NCBI GenBank assembly: GCA_016800925.1
Contig: JABCPU010001040.1
Location: 1 to 17,960 of the forward strand
Direction: 5' to 3'
Source of the DNA: Suillus spraguei
Lineage: Eukaryota > Basidiomycota > Agaricomycetes > Boletales > Suillaceae
Length of the DNA stretch: 17,960 bases
Shown: positions 9,098 to 17,960 of the stretch, piece by piece
Position numbering within the stretch: position 1 is the first letter of the stretch
How the letters are laid out: each line of letters begins with the position of its first letter
The notes under the pieces: generated by a model
Database searches by the model: none
What the model saw: the letters and a program-made list of their open reading frames with translations, nothing else
Told to the model about the DNA's origin: nothing
Made by a program: the position numbers and the translations under genes

Positions 9098-11324
9098 TCA
9101 AGCCTCATAGCGGCGCACGAGAAGAGGCACGCTTCCAGCCTCAGGACTCCCAACCACTGTCAGTCTCGGTACAGTCCCCAAACTTCCTACAATTGGCACC
9201 CCAGGGCCATCCGCCATCTCAAACACAAATTTTCGCACAAGAACGAACAGTACAGCCTGGACGAATCCAAACTTGGTCAAAATAATCCGGAACTAATACT
9301 CCAGTGCGCAGCTGCGTACCTTAAATTCTGTCAATGCAAACAGCCTCCCTAGGCACATCCGTGCTCCATCGCCAAATGACATTATATGACGATAGCCTTG
9401 CGGTTCTAGCCCATGCCTATTTTCGTCCCCTTCGAGCCAGCGGGAAGGGTTGAATGTCTTTGCGTCAGGGCCCACATGCTCACAGAGCAGTTGAGTGCAG
9501 AAAGCGGGACGACGACTACTGTCCCCTTTGGGATGCATACGCTCTCCGTAAAGGTACCGGTAGAAGTGCGTAAGGGTTCGCTGAGCGGGATAACGTCTTC
9601 TTCCATAGCCTGTAATAGTCAGTTCGAATGGCTTGAATTGAATTTCTGTCGGACACACACTGATCGCTCGATTTCCTTGGCTGCTGCGTGCAGGCGGAGA
9701 ACTTCTTTCACTACAGCGTCCAGGTAGGGAAGCTTGTTTGAAAAGTCGTCATATGAGGGAGTTGGTCCGAACTCTAGACACTCGTCGCGAAGTTTTGTCT
9801 GGATCTCTGGATTTCGTGCGAGTTCTATGTAAGCCCACTGTAAAGTTGAAAGCACAGTAAAGGTAGTGAACTGTCCGAAACTTACTGTCATGGTGACTGA
9901 TTAAAATGCAAGGGGTGGTGAGAATGCCATGCGGTCTTTGCTAGTGAATGCATATTACCTGCAGTGGTCTCAAAGCCGACAAGAAGTAGAACTTTTGCCT
10001 AGCGGTGACGGCGATCAGTGTCATATCATTCAAGAGAGTCCTGGATTCGTATACCTGGTCTAACAGTTCTTGTGGAGTCAGTCCCGTGCGTGCTCTTACC
10101 AGATTCCTCCGCCTTCACTAAACAGCAATTTCAGGGTTTACAATTCGAATTGAAGGACAGGACTCACAGAGAAAATCCAAACATGATCCGTCCTCCTGGT
10201 CAGCGCCGTCAGTCTCTTTCTCCTTACGCGTCCGCGATACCATCTCCTGGCATATTTTTCCAACGATCGTGTTTAGCTTCTGGGAGAACTGCACGAGGCA
10301 ATGGTAGCTTTAGTAGGGAAGGAAAATTTTGTGCCAGGGTGACCAAACTATACGAAATGCTGGAAGATGAACCAAAGACATTTAGGACATGCACGACGTC
10401 GGTGTCGTTTCCATGAAGTGCGCCGAAATCATGGGACAGGGGGCTATGTCCACACTGTCGAGCCTACATGGCGAGCGTTGAATGAGACAGCAGCTAATGG
10501 AGACGAATAGAACTGCATACGAGACATGATTCATCCTGTATAATGTCTGAGTTCGTGAGTCTAAAATTTATCAGGTGAAAAATACCATTGTTGAGCATCA
10601 ATCACAGCGCAGTGAGTTCCTTGATTCGATTCTATCTCACTATCCCAAGCCATCATTGCCTGTAACAGATTTTTGAGTACAATGCAGGATGAACAATTAG
10701 TGACTGACCTTGTGAGCAGTATCATGGATGGCAGACATCAAGCTGCGAACAGCAGCTGAGCTGAAAATAGGGTTGAGAGCTTTGCGCTGCCTGATGAATG
10801 AGAGAATGACATGTATTTAGTTCAGCACGACTCGAAGGTCGTAACTCCAACCTTTTGTGAATTTGGCCATCGGCCCACAACACTCCTCTTCCAACCTGTC
10901 AGTCACAGGAGCGCATCATCATCTTAGAGCTGTACAAGGAAGTAAAGGGACATACTGTCGCTCGAACGGCAGCCTTATTGAATGGGGTCTGGTTATATAG
11001 CCACATGTCTCTTGCAAAGACATGGGAGATCGCCTTTGGGTCCCATAATACAACTCTGGACAGTCCCAAGACATGGGCACCTTGTACCACTGGTCCCGTA
11101 CTCTTTCGCCCAACATTCGTATAGTTCAGTGATAATAGCGGCGGAATCACTGTATTGGCGAAGCCAACAACCAACTTGGGCTGAGGTCCTCGTATGCGTG
11201 TCGTTCTTTTTCTTTGACGATACACTTGTAGGAGATAGAGGGATACCAGTATGAGAACTGAGGCGCCTGTCGTTGAGCCCATCAGGAGCCATGCGAAGGG
11301 AAAATCCTTGGAGGCAAACAACAT
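9098..11324 (-). pseudogene. Cytochrome P450 pseudogene, copy A (12 exons, multiply frameshifted)
   Basis: The exons of copy C can all be found. In gene order they are 10956-11324, 10852-10895, 10709-10790, 10586-10659, 10521-10535, 10168-10463, 10055-10117, 9959-9998, 9886-9896, 9661-9837, 9320-9609 and 9098-9256. Splice sites are all still GT...AG. Lesions relative to B and C: in exon 1, a net loss of four bases near 11140 and a later net gain of one, so the frame returns. In exon 6, one base is lost near 10440 and two near 10285, with a stop between. Exon 7 gains four bases near 10090, which leads to a stop in the I-helix exon. Exon 11 loses one base near 9470. The C-terminal domain is still readable: AVVKEVLRLH (ExxR), FNPSRW, and FGDGARMCLG around the heme cysteine. 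The I-helix reads LLLVGFETT, with Val for the usual Ala. The start ATG of B and C is not conserved; 11324 is the first in-frame ATG. The oldest-looking copy of the array. Confidence 0.92.
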
Positions 11325-12168
11325 GTCCCTACCGCAGTGCTTATGATGCGACCATCATGAATAAGTAAGCACTTAAGTACTACGGGCAGAGGGCAGGCGA
11401 TTAGGAGTGGAGCCCATAACTTATGGGGAGTCAAGGTAAAAATGACGTGGCCGTGACGCGACATGGACGCGACGAATGCAGTAGGCTTGAAACGAATTCC
11501 AAATACCTATTGTCTTGATTGTCGATGAATGTCCGAGTTTGAGTGCGGGCGCCGGAGTGCTGAAATACATGTCTAGATCTAGATCTTGCCACATTTACAA
11601 CGCTTGTACTCCATGGACATAAACCTTGAGAATAGGTTAATTTATATATGCCTTGGAGTCGGACTACTGAACCAGACGTTGCGTTCGGTTCGGTGTCCGA
11701 ACGCTGAAAGAGTCCGCAATTCATGAAAAAAAAAGCGCGCACGGCCGCGGCGTGTCTGCGCACGTGGAATCAAAGTGAAGTCATTGAGACGAAGAAAGTG
11801 TGGGTCGTGTGTATCCCAGAGATGATGACGAAAATCACACAGGAGTGCTTTGATTTCGCGTGTGGAAACCAAGTTCGGCAGAGGCGTATTCAGTGAATGA
11901 TTTGAAGCCAACTATGTAACAAGAATCACGTGGGAAACAGACGAAAACTTCGTTAGAGGTCACGAGAAGTACACACCTGGAGTTTGATCGTTGGCCATGA
12001 GAAGGCGAGAGCGCACAGACGGTGTAGTGGTGGTGATAGTGTTGGGCGCGGCATGACGACTCAACTGGGTCAACATATTTAGTGGAGGAAAATAAAGTGC
12101 CATGGCACACGTACCTAATACCTAACACCAAAACTCAAACTATGGCAATCCGGCCTATCTGAGTGTGG

Positions 12169-12199
12169 CAACGCACAAAAAGCAGCTTTTTGTGCGTTG
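12169..12199. repeat. Perfect 31-nt palindrome (15-bp arms, 1-nt centre)
   Basis: CAACGCACAAAAAGC (12169-12183), a single A, then GCTTTTTGTGCGTTG (12185-12199). The arms match without mismatch and the next outer bases do not pair. It could form a stem or cruciform, or be an end-to-end relic of a small inverted-repeat element. It lies about 290 bases past the stop codon of copy B. Confidence 0.95.
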
Positions 12200-12319
12200 G
12201 ATTTAGTATAGCTCAGGTCGTGCTCACACGTACATCACGAAACCATACCTAATACAGCTAGCCCGTCAACATTGATACAAGGAAGCATGACTTCTCAGGG
12301 GGATGACACAAGTCGCTTA

Positions 12320-12490
12320 GCTGTGCTTGCAGGCCCCCTTCATGGGCGCCATTTCTTCGGCGTTCTTTGATTTAAACTTGCAAATGCACGAAGACTAATA
12401 CCACTCGAGCTTTAGTCTTGAAAATTACACAAATAGATCCTGAGGTGTTGGCATACATTATTCTTACGATGGCATAGTCCTAGACCGCAA
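12320..12490. repeat. 3' flank of copy B, duplicated downstream of copy C
   Basis: About 170 bases after the B stop codon align with about 14976-15173 after the C stop. Shared words include CCTTCATGGGCGC, ATTTCTTCG, TTGCA(A/C)ATGCACGAA, CTAGTCTTGAAAA-like sequence, ATCCTGA(G/A)GTGTT and GCATAC. The tandem duplication that made B and C therefore included non-coding sequence past the gene. Homology fades beyond about 12320. Confidence 0.8.
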
Positions 12491-14751
12491 TCAAACCTCA
12501 TAGCGGCGCACCCGGAGAGGCATACTTCCAGCCTCAGCACTCCCAACCACCCTCGGTCTTGGGAAAGTTCCTGGACTTTCCACAATCTGCGCTCCAGGGC
12601 CATCCGCCATCTCAAACACAAAATTTCGCACAAGGACAAACAGTACAGCCTGGGATGAAACCAGACCAGGTCAAAACAATCCGAAATTAATACTCATTGC
12701 GCACCTTGAATTCCGTCAATGCGAATAACCTCCCTAGACACATCCGAGGTCCATCGCCGAATGTCATTAAATGACGATAGCCATGCAGGGTTTCTCTGGC
12801 CCCACGCGTACCCTCGTCCTCTTCGAACCATCGGGAAGGTTTGAAAACCTTCGCATCGGGGCCCCACATGCTAACGGAACAATTGAGTGCTGCGAACGGG
12901 ACCACGATCTCAGTCCCCTCTGGTATGCATACACTCTCGGTAAAGGTACCGGTCGCAGTGCGCAAGGGTTCGCTGAGCGGGATCACGTCTTCTTGTGTAG
13001 CCTGTCATAGTCCGTTCCAGTGATTTGTGCTGCCTTGAAGTATGATACGCACTGATCGCGGGATTTCTTTGACAGGTGCGTGGAGGCGAAGAACTTCGTT
13101 CACCACAGCGTCCAGGTAGAGGAGCTTATTCGTGAGGTCGTCATACGAAGGGGTTGGCCCAAACCCTAGACACTCGTCCCGAAGCTTCGTCTGGATGTCT
13201 GAATTCCGCGCAAGTTCTGCCAAAGCCCACTGTGGAATTGAGAAATGTTGTTGGAGCGGCGAACAGACTTACTGTCATGCTGACTACAAAATGTGACCAA
13301 CAGTGAATACCCAAGTCTTTTGCCAGATGAATTGTAAGTTACCTGCAGTGGTTTCAAATCCGGCGAGAAGGAGAACCCTTGCCTGGCGGAGACGGAGATC
13401 ACCATCCTATCGTTCAGTAGAGCTTTCGAATTCGCATACCTCATCCAAAACTTCTTGTGGAGTCAGTCCTGCGCTCTCACCAGAATCCTCCGCTTTCACT
13501 GCACGATAATCAGCGCTTACAATTTGGCAAATGAACGACAAGACTCACAGAGCAAACCTAAACACGATTTGTCCCCCTGTTCAGCGTTGCCAGTTTCCTT
13601 TTCCTTGCGTGTCCGTGAAAGCAACTCCTGACATATTTTACCAGCTATCAGGTTAAGCTTTCGGGCGAACTGTACGCGAGGCAATGGCAACTTCAGGATG
13701 GAAGGAAAGTTTTGTGCCAGTATGACCAAGTTGTGGGAACCGTTGGGTGAACCAAATGCATTCAGGATGTGCGCGACATCGGTGTCATTTCCATCGAGTG
13801 CGCCGAAGTCGTGGGACAATAAGGCTATGCCCGCACTGTCGAGTCTGTGGCAGGCGCTGGCTAAGACATCAGGCTGATGGAAGGGAATGGATATACATAC
13901 GAGATATGATTCATCCTGCATGATGTATCTGAGTATGCAGTGCGAAAATTTTGCAGAAAACACTACCATTGTTGAACATCAATTATTGTGCAACCAGTTC
14001 TTTGGTTCGATTCTATCTCGCTGTCCCAAGCGATCACTGTCTGTAACATATTTGAGTGAAGAGCAGGATGAATTGATTAGTGACCGACCTTGTGAGCAGC
14101 ATCGTGGAAAACATATGTCAAGCTGCGAATAGCAGCTGCACTAAAGGCAGGGTTGAGAGCCTTGCGCTGCCTGATGAATGAGAGAAAAAGACATGGATTT
14201 AGCTCGGTGCAACTCGGGGTCTTGCTTCTAACCTTTTGTGACTCTCACCATCGGCCCACAACACACCTCTTCCGATCTGTCAGTCGCGTAAGCGCGCCGT
14301 TACCCTACAGCTGTACAAGAAGGTAAAGGAACGTACTATTGTTCGAACGGCGACCTTATTGAACGGAGTCTGGTTATACAGCCATGTATCTCTTGCAAAG
14401 AAATGAGAGATTGCTTTTGGGTCCCATAGTATGACCTTGGACTTTCCAAAGATACTCGGAACCTTGTACACTGGACCGTACTCCGCTGGCCCAACATTCA
14501 TATAGTTCAGTTGTAGCGGTGGAATCTAGCATTGTCTTGGCGAAGCCAAACACCCAATCTGGGCTCTGAGGTCCTCGTATGGGTGTCGTCCGTTGTTTTC
14601 GGCGATAGACTTGTTGAAGATAGTAGAGGGATGCCACCAGTACCAAAACCAAGGTACATGTCGTTATGGGCAGAGGCGAGACAAGGCAAAGGTATCTGAA
14701 GGGAAGCCAAATGTCTTCGGCATAGTGCAGCTTGCTTTGCAACAAACTCAT
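12491..14751 (-). pseudogene. Cytochrome P450, copy B (12 exons, one 1-base frameshift)
   Basis: Exons in gene order: 14337-14751, 14233-14276, 14089-14170, 13967-14040, 13901-13915, 13549-13844, 13440-13498, 13343-13382, 13273-13283, 13053-13229, 12705-13001, 12491-12649. All junctions are GT...AG and introns are 43-62 nt. The exon total is 1669 nt, one base over a multiple of three. The extra base is in exon 1, near 14485, where B reads GCCAGCGGAGTAC on the coding strand and C reads GCCAGGGAGTAC. Everything else is open: LWADGESH, LLLAGFETTA in the I-helix, AVVNEVLRLH (ExxR), FKPSRWF, FGDGPRMCLG at the heme, ending MPLRVRRYEV. Intron 10 contains a stop, which confirms that it must be spliced. 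The start is set by homology to C (MSLLQSK against MNLLKSK); an in-frame ATG lies 42 bases upstream. It is either a very young pseudogene or an intact gene with a sequencing error. Confidence 0.88.
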
Positions 14752-15173
14752 AGTTGTTAACAACTTCTGCACTATGCTTGCAGCTATTTCCATATCAATA
14801 GGCCAAAATCGATTTTACTGTAAGCTGGACGCTTACCTACGTGCTTATCAAACCAACGTCATGTGACCTTTCCCCTTATATTCCGCCGCTTTTCGTCACA
14901 GGAAATTAGACTCCGGTCTCCTACCTACTATCATCTGTTCATTTCATATAAAGCAAAAGAAATCCACAGTTTCGCTCAGCCTGTTTGAGGGCCCAGCAAC
15001 CCCTTCATGGGCGCAATTTCTTCGCTGTCCTTCGATTTAGACTTGCACATGCACGAAACCCAATATCGCTCTAGCTCTAGTCTTGAAAAATTTAGCAAAT
15101 AATATAGATACATCCTGAAGTGTTAGCATACGGCGTTAGGCTTACAATACTAATACACAATTCCAGACCGCAA
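14752..15173. other. Intergenic region between P450 copies B and C
   Basis: These 422 bases hold the promoter of copy B and, from about 14976, the 3' flank of copy C shared with copy B. Similarity between the B and C upstream regions extends only about 20 bases (AAGTT(G/T)TTAACAAC just before the start codon), so promoter sequences have diverged or differ in origin. No gene or RNA was seen. Confidence 0.6.
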
Positions 15174-17452
15174 TCAAACCTCAAAGCGACGCACCCGGAG
15201 AGGCATATTTCCAATTTCAGCACTCCCAACCACCCTTGGTCTTGGTAGAAGCCCCAAACTCTCCTCAATCTGCGTTCCAGGGCCATCCACCATCTCAAAC
15301 ACAAAGTGTCCCACAAGGACGAACAACACAGCCTGGAACGAATCCAAATTCGGTCAAAACAATCCTGAACCAATACTCTCAGTGCGCAGTTGCGTACCTT
15401 GAACTCTGCCAACGCAAATAGCCTCCCTACACACATCCGAGCTCCATCACCGAATGACATTAAATGATGATAACCACGCAGAGTTTCTCTGGCCTCACGC
15501 CTACCCTCGTCCCCTTCGAACCATCGGGAAGGTTTGAACACCTTTGCGTCGGGGCCCCACACGCTAACGGAGCAATTGAGTGCTGCCAACGGGACCACGA
15601 TCTCAGTTCCCTTTTGGATGCATACACTCTCGGTAAAGGCACCGGTAGCAGTGCGCAAGGGTTCGCCGAGCGGAATCACGTCTTCTTGCATAGCCTGTCG
15701 TGGTGAGTTCGAGTAGTTTGCGTTGCCTTCAAGTATAATACGCACTGATCGTGGGATCTCTTTGACTGCTGGGTGGAGACGAAGAACTTCGTTCACCACA
15801 GCGTCCAGGTAGGGAAGCTTATTCGTGAGGTCGTCATATGAGGGGGTTGGCCCGAACTTTAGACACTCATCGCGAAGCTTCATCTGGACATCTGGATTCC
15901 GCGCAAGTTCCGCCAAAGCCCACTGTGAAGTTAAGAGACATGGTTGGAGCACCAGACAGTTTAAAACTTACTGTCATGCTGACTATAAAATGCGAGCAAT
16001 GGTGAACACTTAAATTATTTGCTAGACTAATGCACGTTACCTGCAGTGGTCTCAAATCCGGCGAGAAGGAGAACACTTGCCTGGCGGAGACAGATATCAG
16101 TGTCCCATCGTTCAGGAGAACTCTAAGATTCGTATACCTCATCTAACACTTCTTGTGAAGTTAGTCCTACGCTCTCGCCAGATTCCTCTGCTTTCACTAG
16201 ACAATAGTTTCAGGGTTTAAAATTTGGAAAATCAACGGCAGGACTCACAGAGCAAACATAAACACGATTTGTCCCCCTGTTCAACGTTGCCAGTCTCCTT
16301 TTTCTTGCGTGTCCGCGATAGCATCTCCTGGCATATTTTACCGATTATCAAATTAAACTTTCGGGCGTACTGTGTGCGAGGTATTGGCAGCTTTAAAATG
16401 GAAGGAAAGATTTGTGCCAATATGACCAAGTTGTTGGAAACGTTGCCGGATGAACTAAATGCATTTAGGATGTGCGCAACGTCAGAGTCATTTCCATCGA
16501 GTGCGCCAAAGTCATGAGACAGGACACCTATGCCAATACTGTCGAGCCTACGTAACAGATGCTAGTTAGGACATCAACCTGGTAAAAGGAATTGATATAC
16601 ATACGATATCTGATTCATCCTGCATAATCTGTGAGTGCGCAAGTACGAAAATTTAAATTTTTGGGAGAAAAGATACCATTGTTGAACATCAATTACTGCG
16701 CAGTGGGTTCTTTGGTTCGATTCTATCTCACCGTCCCAAGCGATCACTGTCTATTACACATTTTGAGTGAAGTGCAGAAGGAATCGATCAGTGACCAACC
16801 TTGTTAGCGGCTTCGTGGAAAACATATGTCAAGTCGCGAATAGCAGCTACAGTAAATGCAGGGCTGAGAGCCTTACGCTGCCTGATGAACGAGAGAAGAT
16901 GACATGGAATTAGCTTGGCACAACTTGGAGGTCTCGCTTCCAACCTTCTGTGACTTTCACCATCGGCCCACAACACACCTCTTCCGACCTGTTAGTTGCA
17001 TGAGCGCGCCGTTACCCTATAGGAGTACATACGTGACATACCGATGTTTGAATGGCGATCTTGTTCAACTGAGTTTGGTTATACGACCATGTGTCTTTTA
17101 CAAAGAAATGAGAGACTGCTTTTGGGTCCCATAATATGACCTTGGACTGTCCAAAGACACACGGGACCTTGTACACTGGACCGTACTCCCTGGCCCAACG
17201 TTCGTACAGTTCATTTGTAACGGTGGAATCTAGTATTATCTTGGCGAAGCCAAACACCCAGCCTGGGCTCTGAGGTCCTCGTATGGGTGTCGTTCGTTGT
17301 TTTCGGTGATAGACTTGTCGAAGATAGAGGGATGCTACCAGTACCAAAACCGAGGCACATATCTTTAAGCCTGGCGGGGGCGAGACGAGGCAAAGGTCCT
17401 TGAATACAAGCCAAATGTCCTTGGCGTAGTACTTGCTTTTCAACAAATTCAT
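15174..17452 (-). CDS. Cytochrome P450 monooxygenase, copy C (12 exons, 555 aa, intact)
   Basis: Heme-thiolate monooxygenase, expected at the ER membrane and supplied with electrons by NADPH-P450 reductase; the substrate is unknown. Exons in gene order: 17042-17452, 16945-16988, 16800-16881, 16677-16750, 16605-16619, 16249-16547, 16138-16196, 16041-16080, 15972-15982, 15746-15922, 15398-15694, 15174-15332. They sum to 1668 nt with no stop, and introns are 49-65 nt. Features in order: a hydrophobic anchor (about residues 29-46, ICASVLVLVASLYL) followed by basic residues and PIRGP; a C-helix motif LWADGESHRRQRKALSP; the I-helix LLLAGFETTA (332-341); ExxR at Glu390-Arg393 (NEVLRLHP); FKPSRWF (457-463); the heme loop FGDGARMCVG with ligand Cys492; and a C-terminus PLRVRRFEV. 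Intron 10 (15695-15745) is 51 nt without a stop, so its retention would insert 17 residues. The CYP family cannot be assigned by eye. It is the only undamaged copy in the array. Confidence 0.94.
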
Positions 17453-17960
17453 GGTTGTTAAAAACTTGGATTGTCAATACTTACTACCCGCACTTGAATA
17501 AATACTAGAGCAAAAAGGGGAGCGAGATAGGCCTGAGGATAACGCCCGCTGACACGTCGGGACCGAATCACCGCCTATCGCTGAGGCTTATCAGTAAAAT
17601 TGGTAACAGCGAGTGCCCGTAGAGCGTTGAGTACCACTTTCTGACAAACCAAACGAGAGAGTTGCGAGAGAGTACTATTCTTGCTCTCCTTAATCGGGCC
17701 AATTCTCAGATCTTATCTCTATATGCACCGCATTTTGTGGGAATTTGCATTTTACTTGTCTAAACATTCACCCCTCCTGCACATGATCATCATGTATCAA
17801 AGAATCTATACTCAACCTGGTCAGAAGTTGCACCCTTTGCTTCCGGAACAAATGGCAGTGCTGGATATAATGATAGTACAATGAACCTACTGCTGATGGA
17901 CTTGTTCAGTCAGTGCCAATGTCTTCAGTGCACGACACTATTCCACTACTTAACTTGGAA
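17453..17960. other. Upstream region of P450 copy C, no gene recognised
   Basis: The C promoter should lie here on the minus strand. An AT-rich TATTTATT (minus, about 17496-17503) sits roughly 45-50 bases before the start codon and is a weak TATA candidate. An open plus-strand frame at 17681-17884 matches nothing I recognise, and the sequence ends before any further gene can be judged. Confidence 0.4.

Larger units (their letters stand above)
11325..12490. other. Intergenic region between P450 copies A and B
   Basis: No recognisable gene was found on either strand; open frames are short and unrelated to P450. The interval holds the 31-nt perfect palindrome at 12169-12199, a short TCTAGATCTAGATCT palindromic run near 11572-11586, and, from about 12320, the 3' flank shared with copy C. 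Confidence 0.6.

Noticed and set aside
11431..12131. Minus-strand ORFs of 90-110 residues between copies A and B
   Set aside because: They overlap one another in different frames, contain no known motif, and are not preserved between B and C, which suggests chance open frames.
13980..14012. GGTTCGATTC-like sequence resembling a tRNA B box (also near 16710)
   Set aside because: It lies inside P450 exon 4 coding sequence in B and C, with no A box or cloverleaf around it.
15464..15716. Plus-strand ORFs opposite the heme-domain exons, repeated in all three copies
   Set aside because: They are antisense shadows of conserved P450 exon 11; their similarity between copies comes from the minus-strand gene.
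17681..17884. Plus-strand 67-residue ORF near the right edge
   Set aside because: No recognisable family, and there is too little sequence to the right to test for further exons.
1..17960. CRISPR arrays, bacterial operons, insertion sequences or a complete transposon
   Set aside because: The intron-rich gene structure shows a eukaryotic (fungal) nuclear sequence. No regularly spaced short repeats, transposase, integrase or reverse transcriptase motifs were seen.

Overview
The window looks like nuclear DNA from a filamentous basidiomycete, most likely an agaricomycete. The genes are broken by many short introns (mostly 45-65 nt, GT...AG, often with a CTAAC/CTGAC-like branch site). The ammonium transporter and the P450s resemble basidiomycete proteins. 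The left end carries the decayed remains of a protein type that I recall as expanded in agaricomycete genomes.

Layout, left to right. 1-1906: TCG-rich low-complexity sequence, then a broken plus-strand multi-exon gene of an unnamed agaricomycete family (396-1906). 1907-3950: gene-poor, with a two-copy 93-bp tandem repeat. 4268-6106: an intact eight-exon, 485-residue Amt/MEP ammonium transporter (+ strand), with several GATA-factor-type motifs upstream. 6107-9097: non-coding, with a ~0.6-0.7 kb tandem duplication (6517-7840) and a long near-perfect hairpin of about 120-bp arms (8138-8389). 9098-17452: three tandem minus-strand cytochrome P450 paralogues (A, B and C). They share one twelve-exon structure that includes a 15-nt and an 11-nt micro-exon. 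17453-17960: upstream region of copy C, with no gene recognised.

The three P450s show graded decay. C (15174-17452) is open throughout and encodes 555 residues. B (12491-14751) matches the same structure exon by exon but has exactly one extra base in exon 1. A (9098-11324) has several frameshifts and premature stops, yet keeps every splice-site pair and a readable heme-binding motif. The transporter would import ammonium at the plasma membrane, and the P450s would be ER-anchored monooxygenases. Nothing in the sequence links the two functionally. I see no previously undescribed system. The most noteworthy points are the conserved micro-exons, the graded decay of the P450 array, and the long hairpin.
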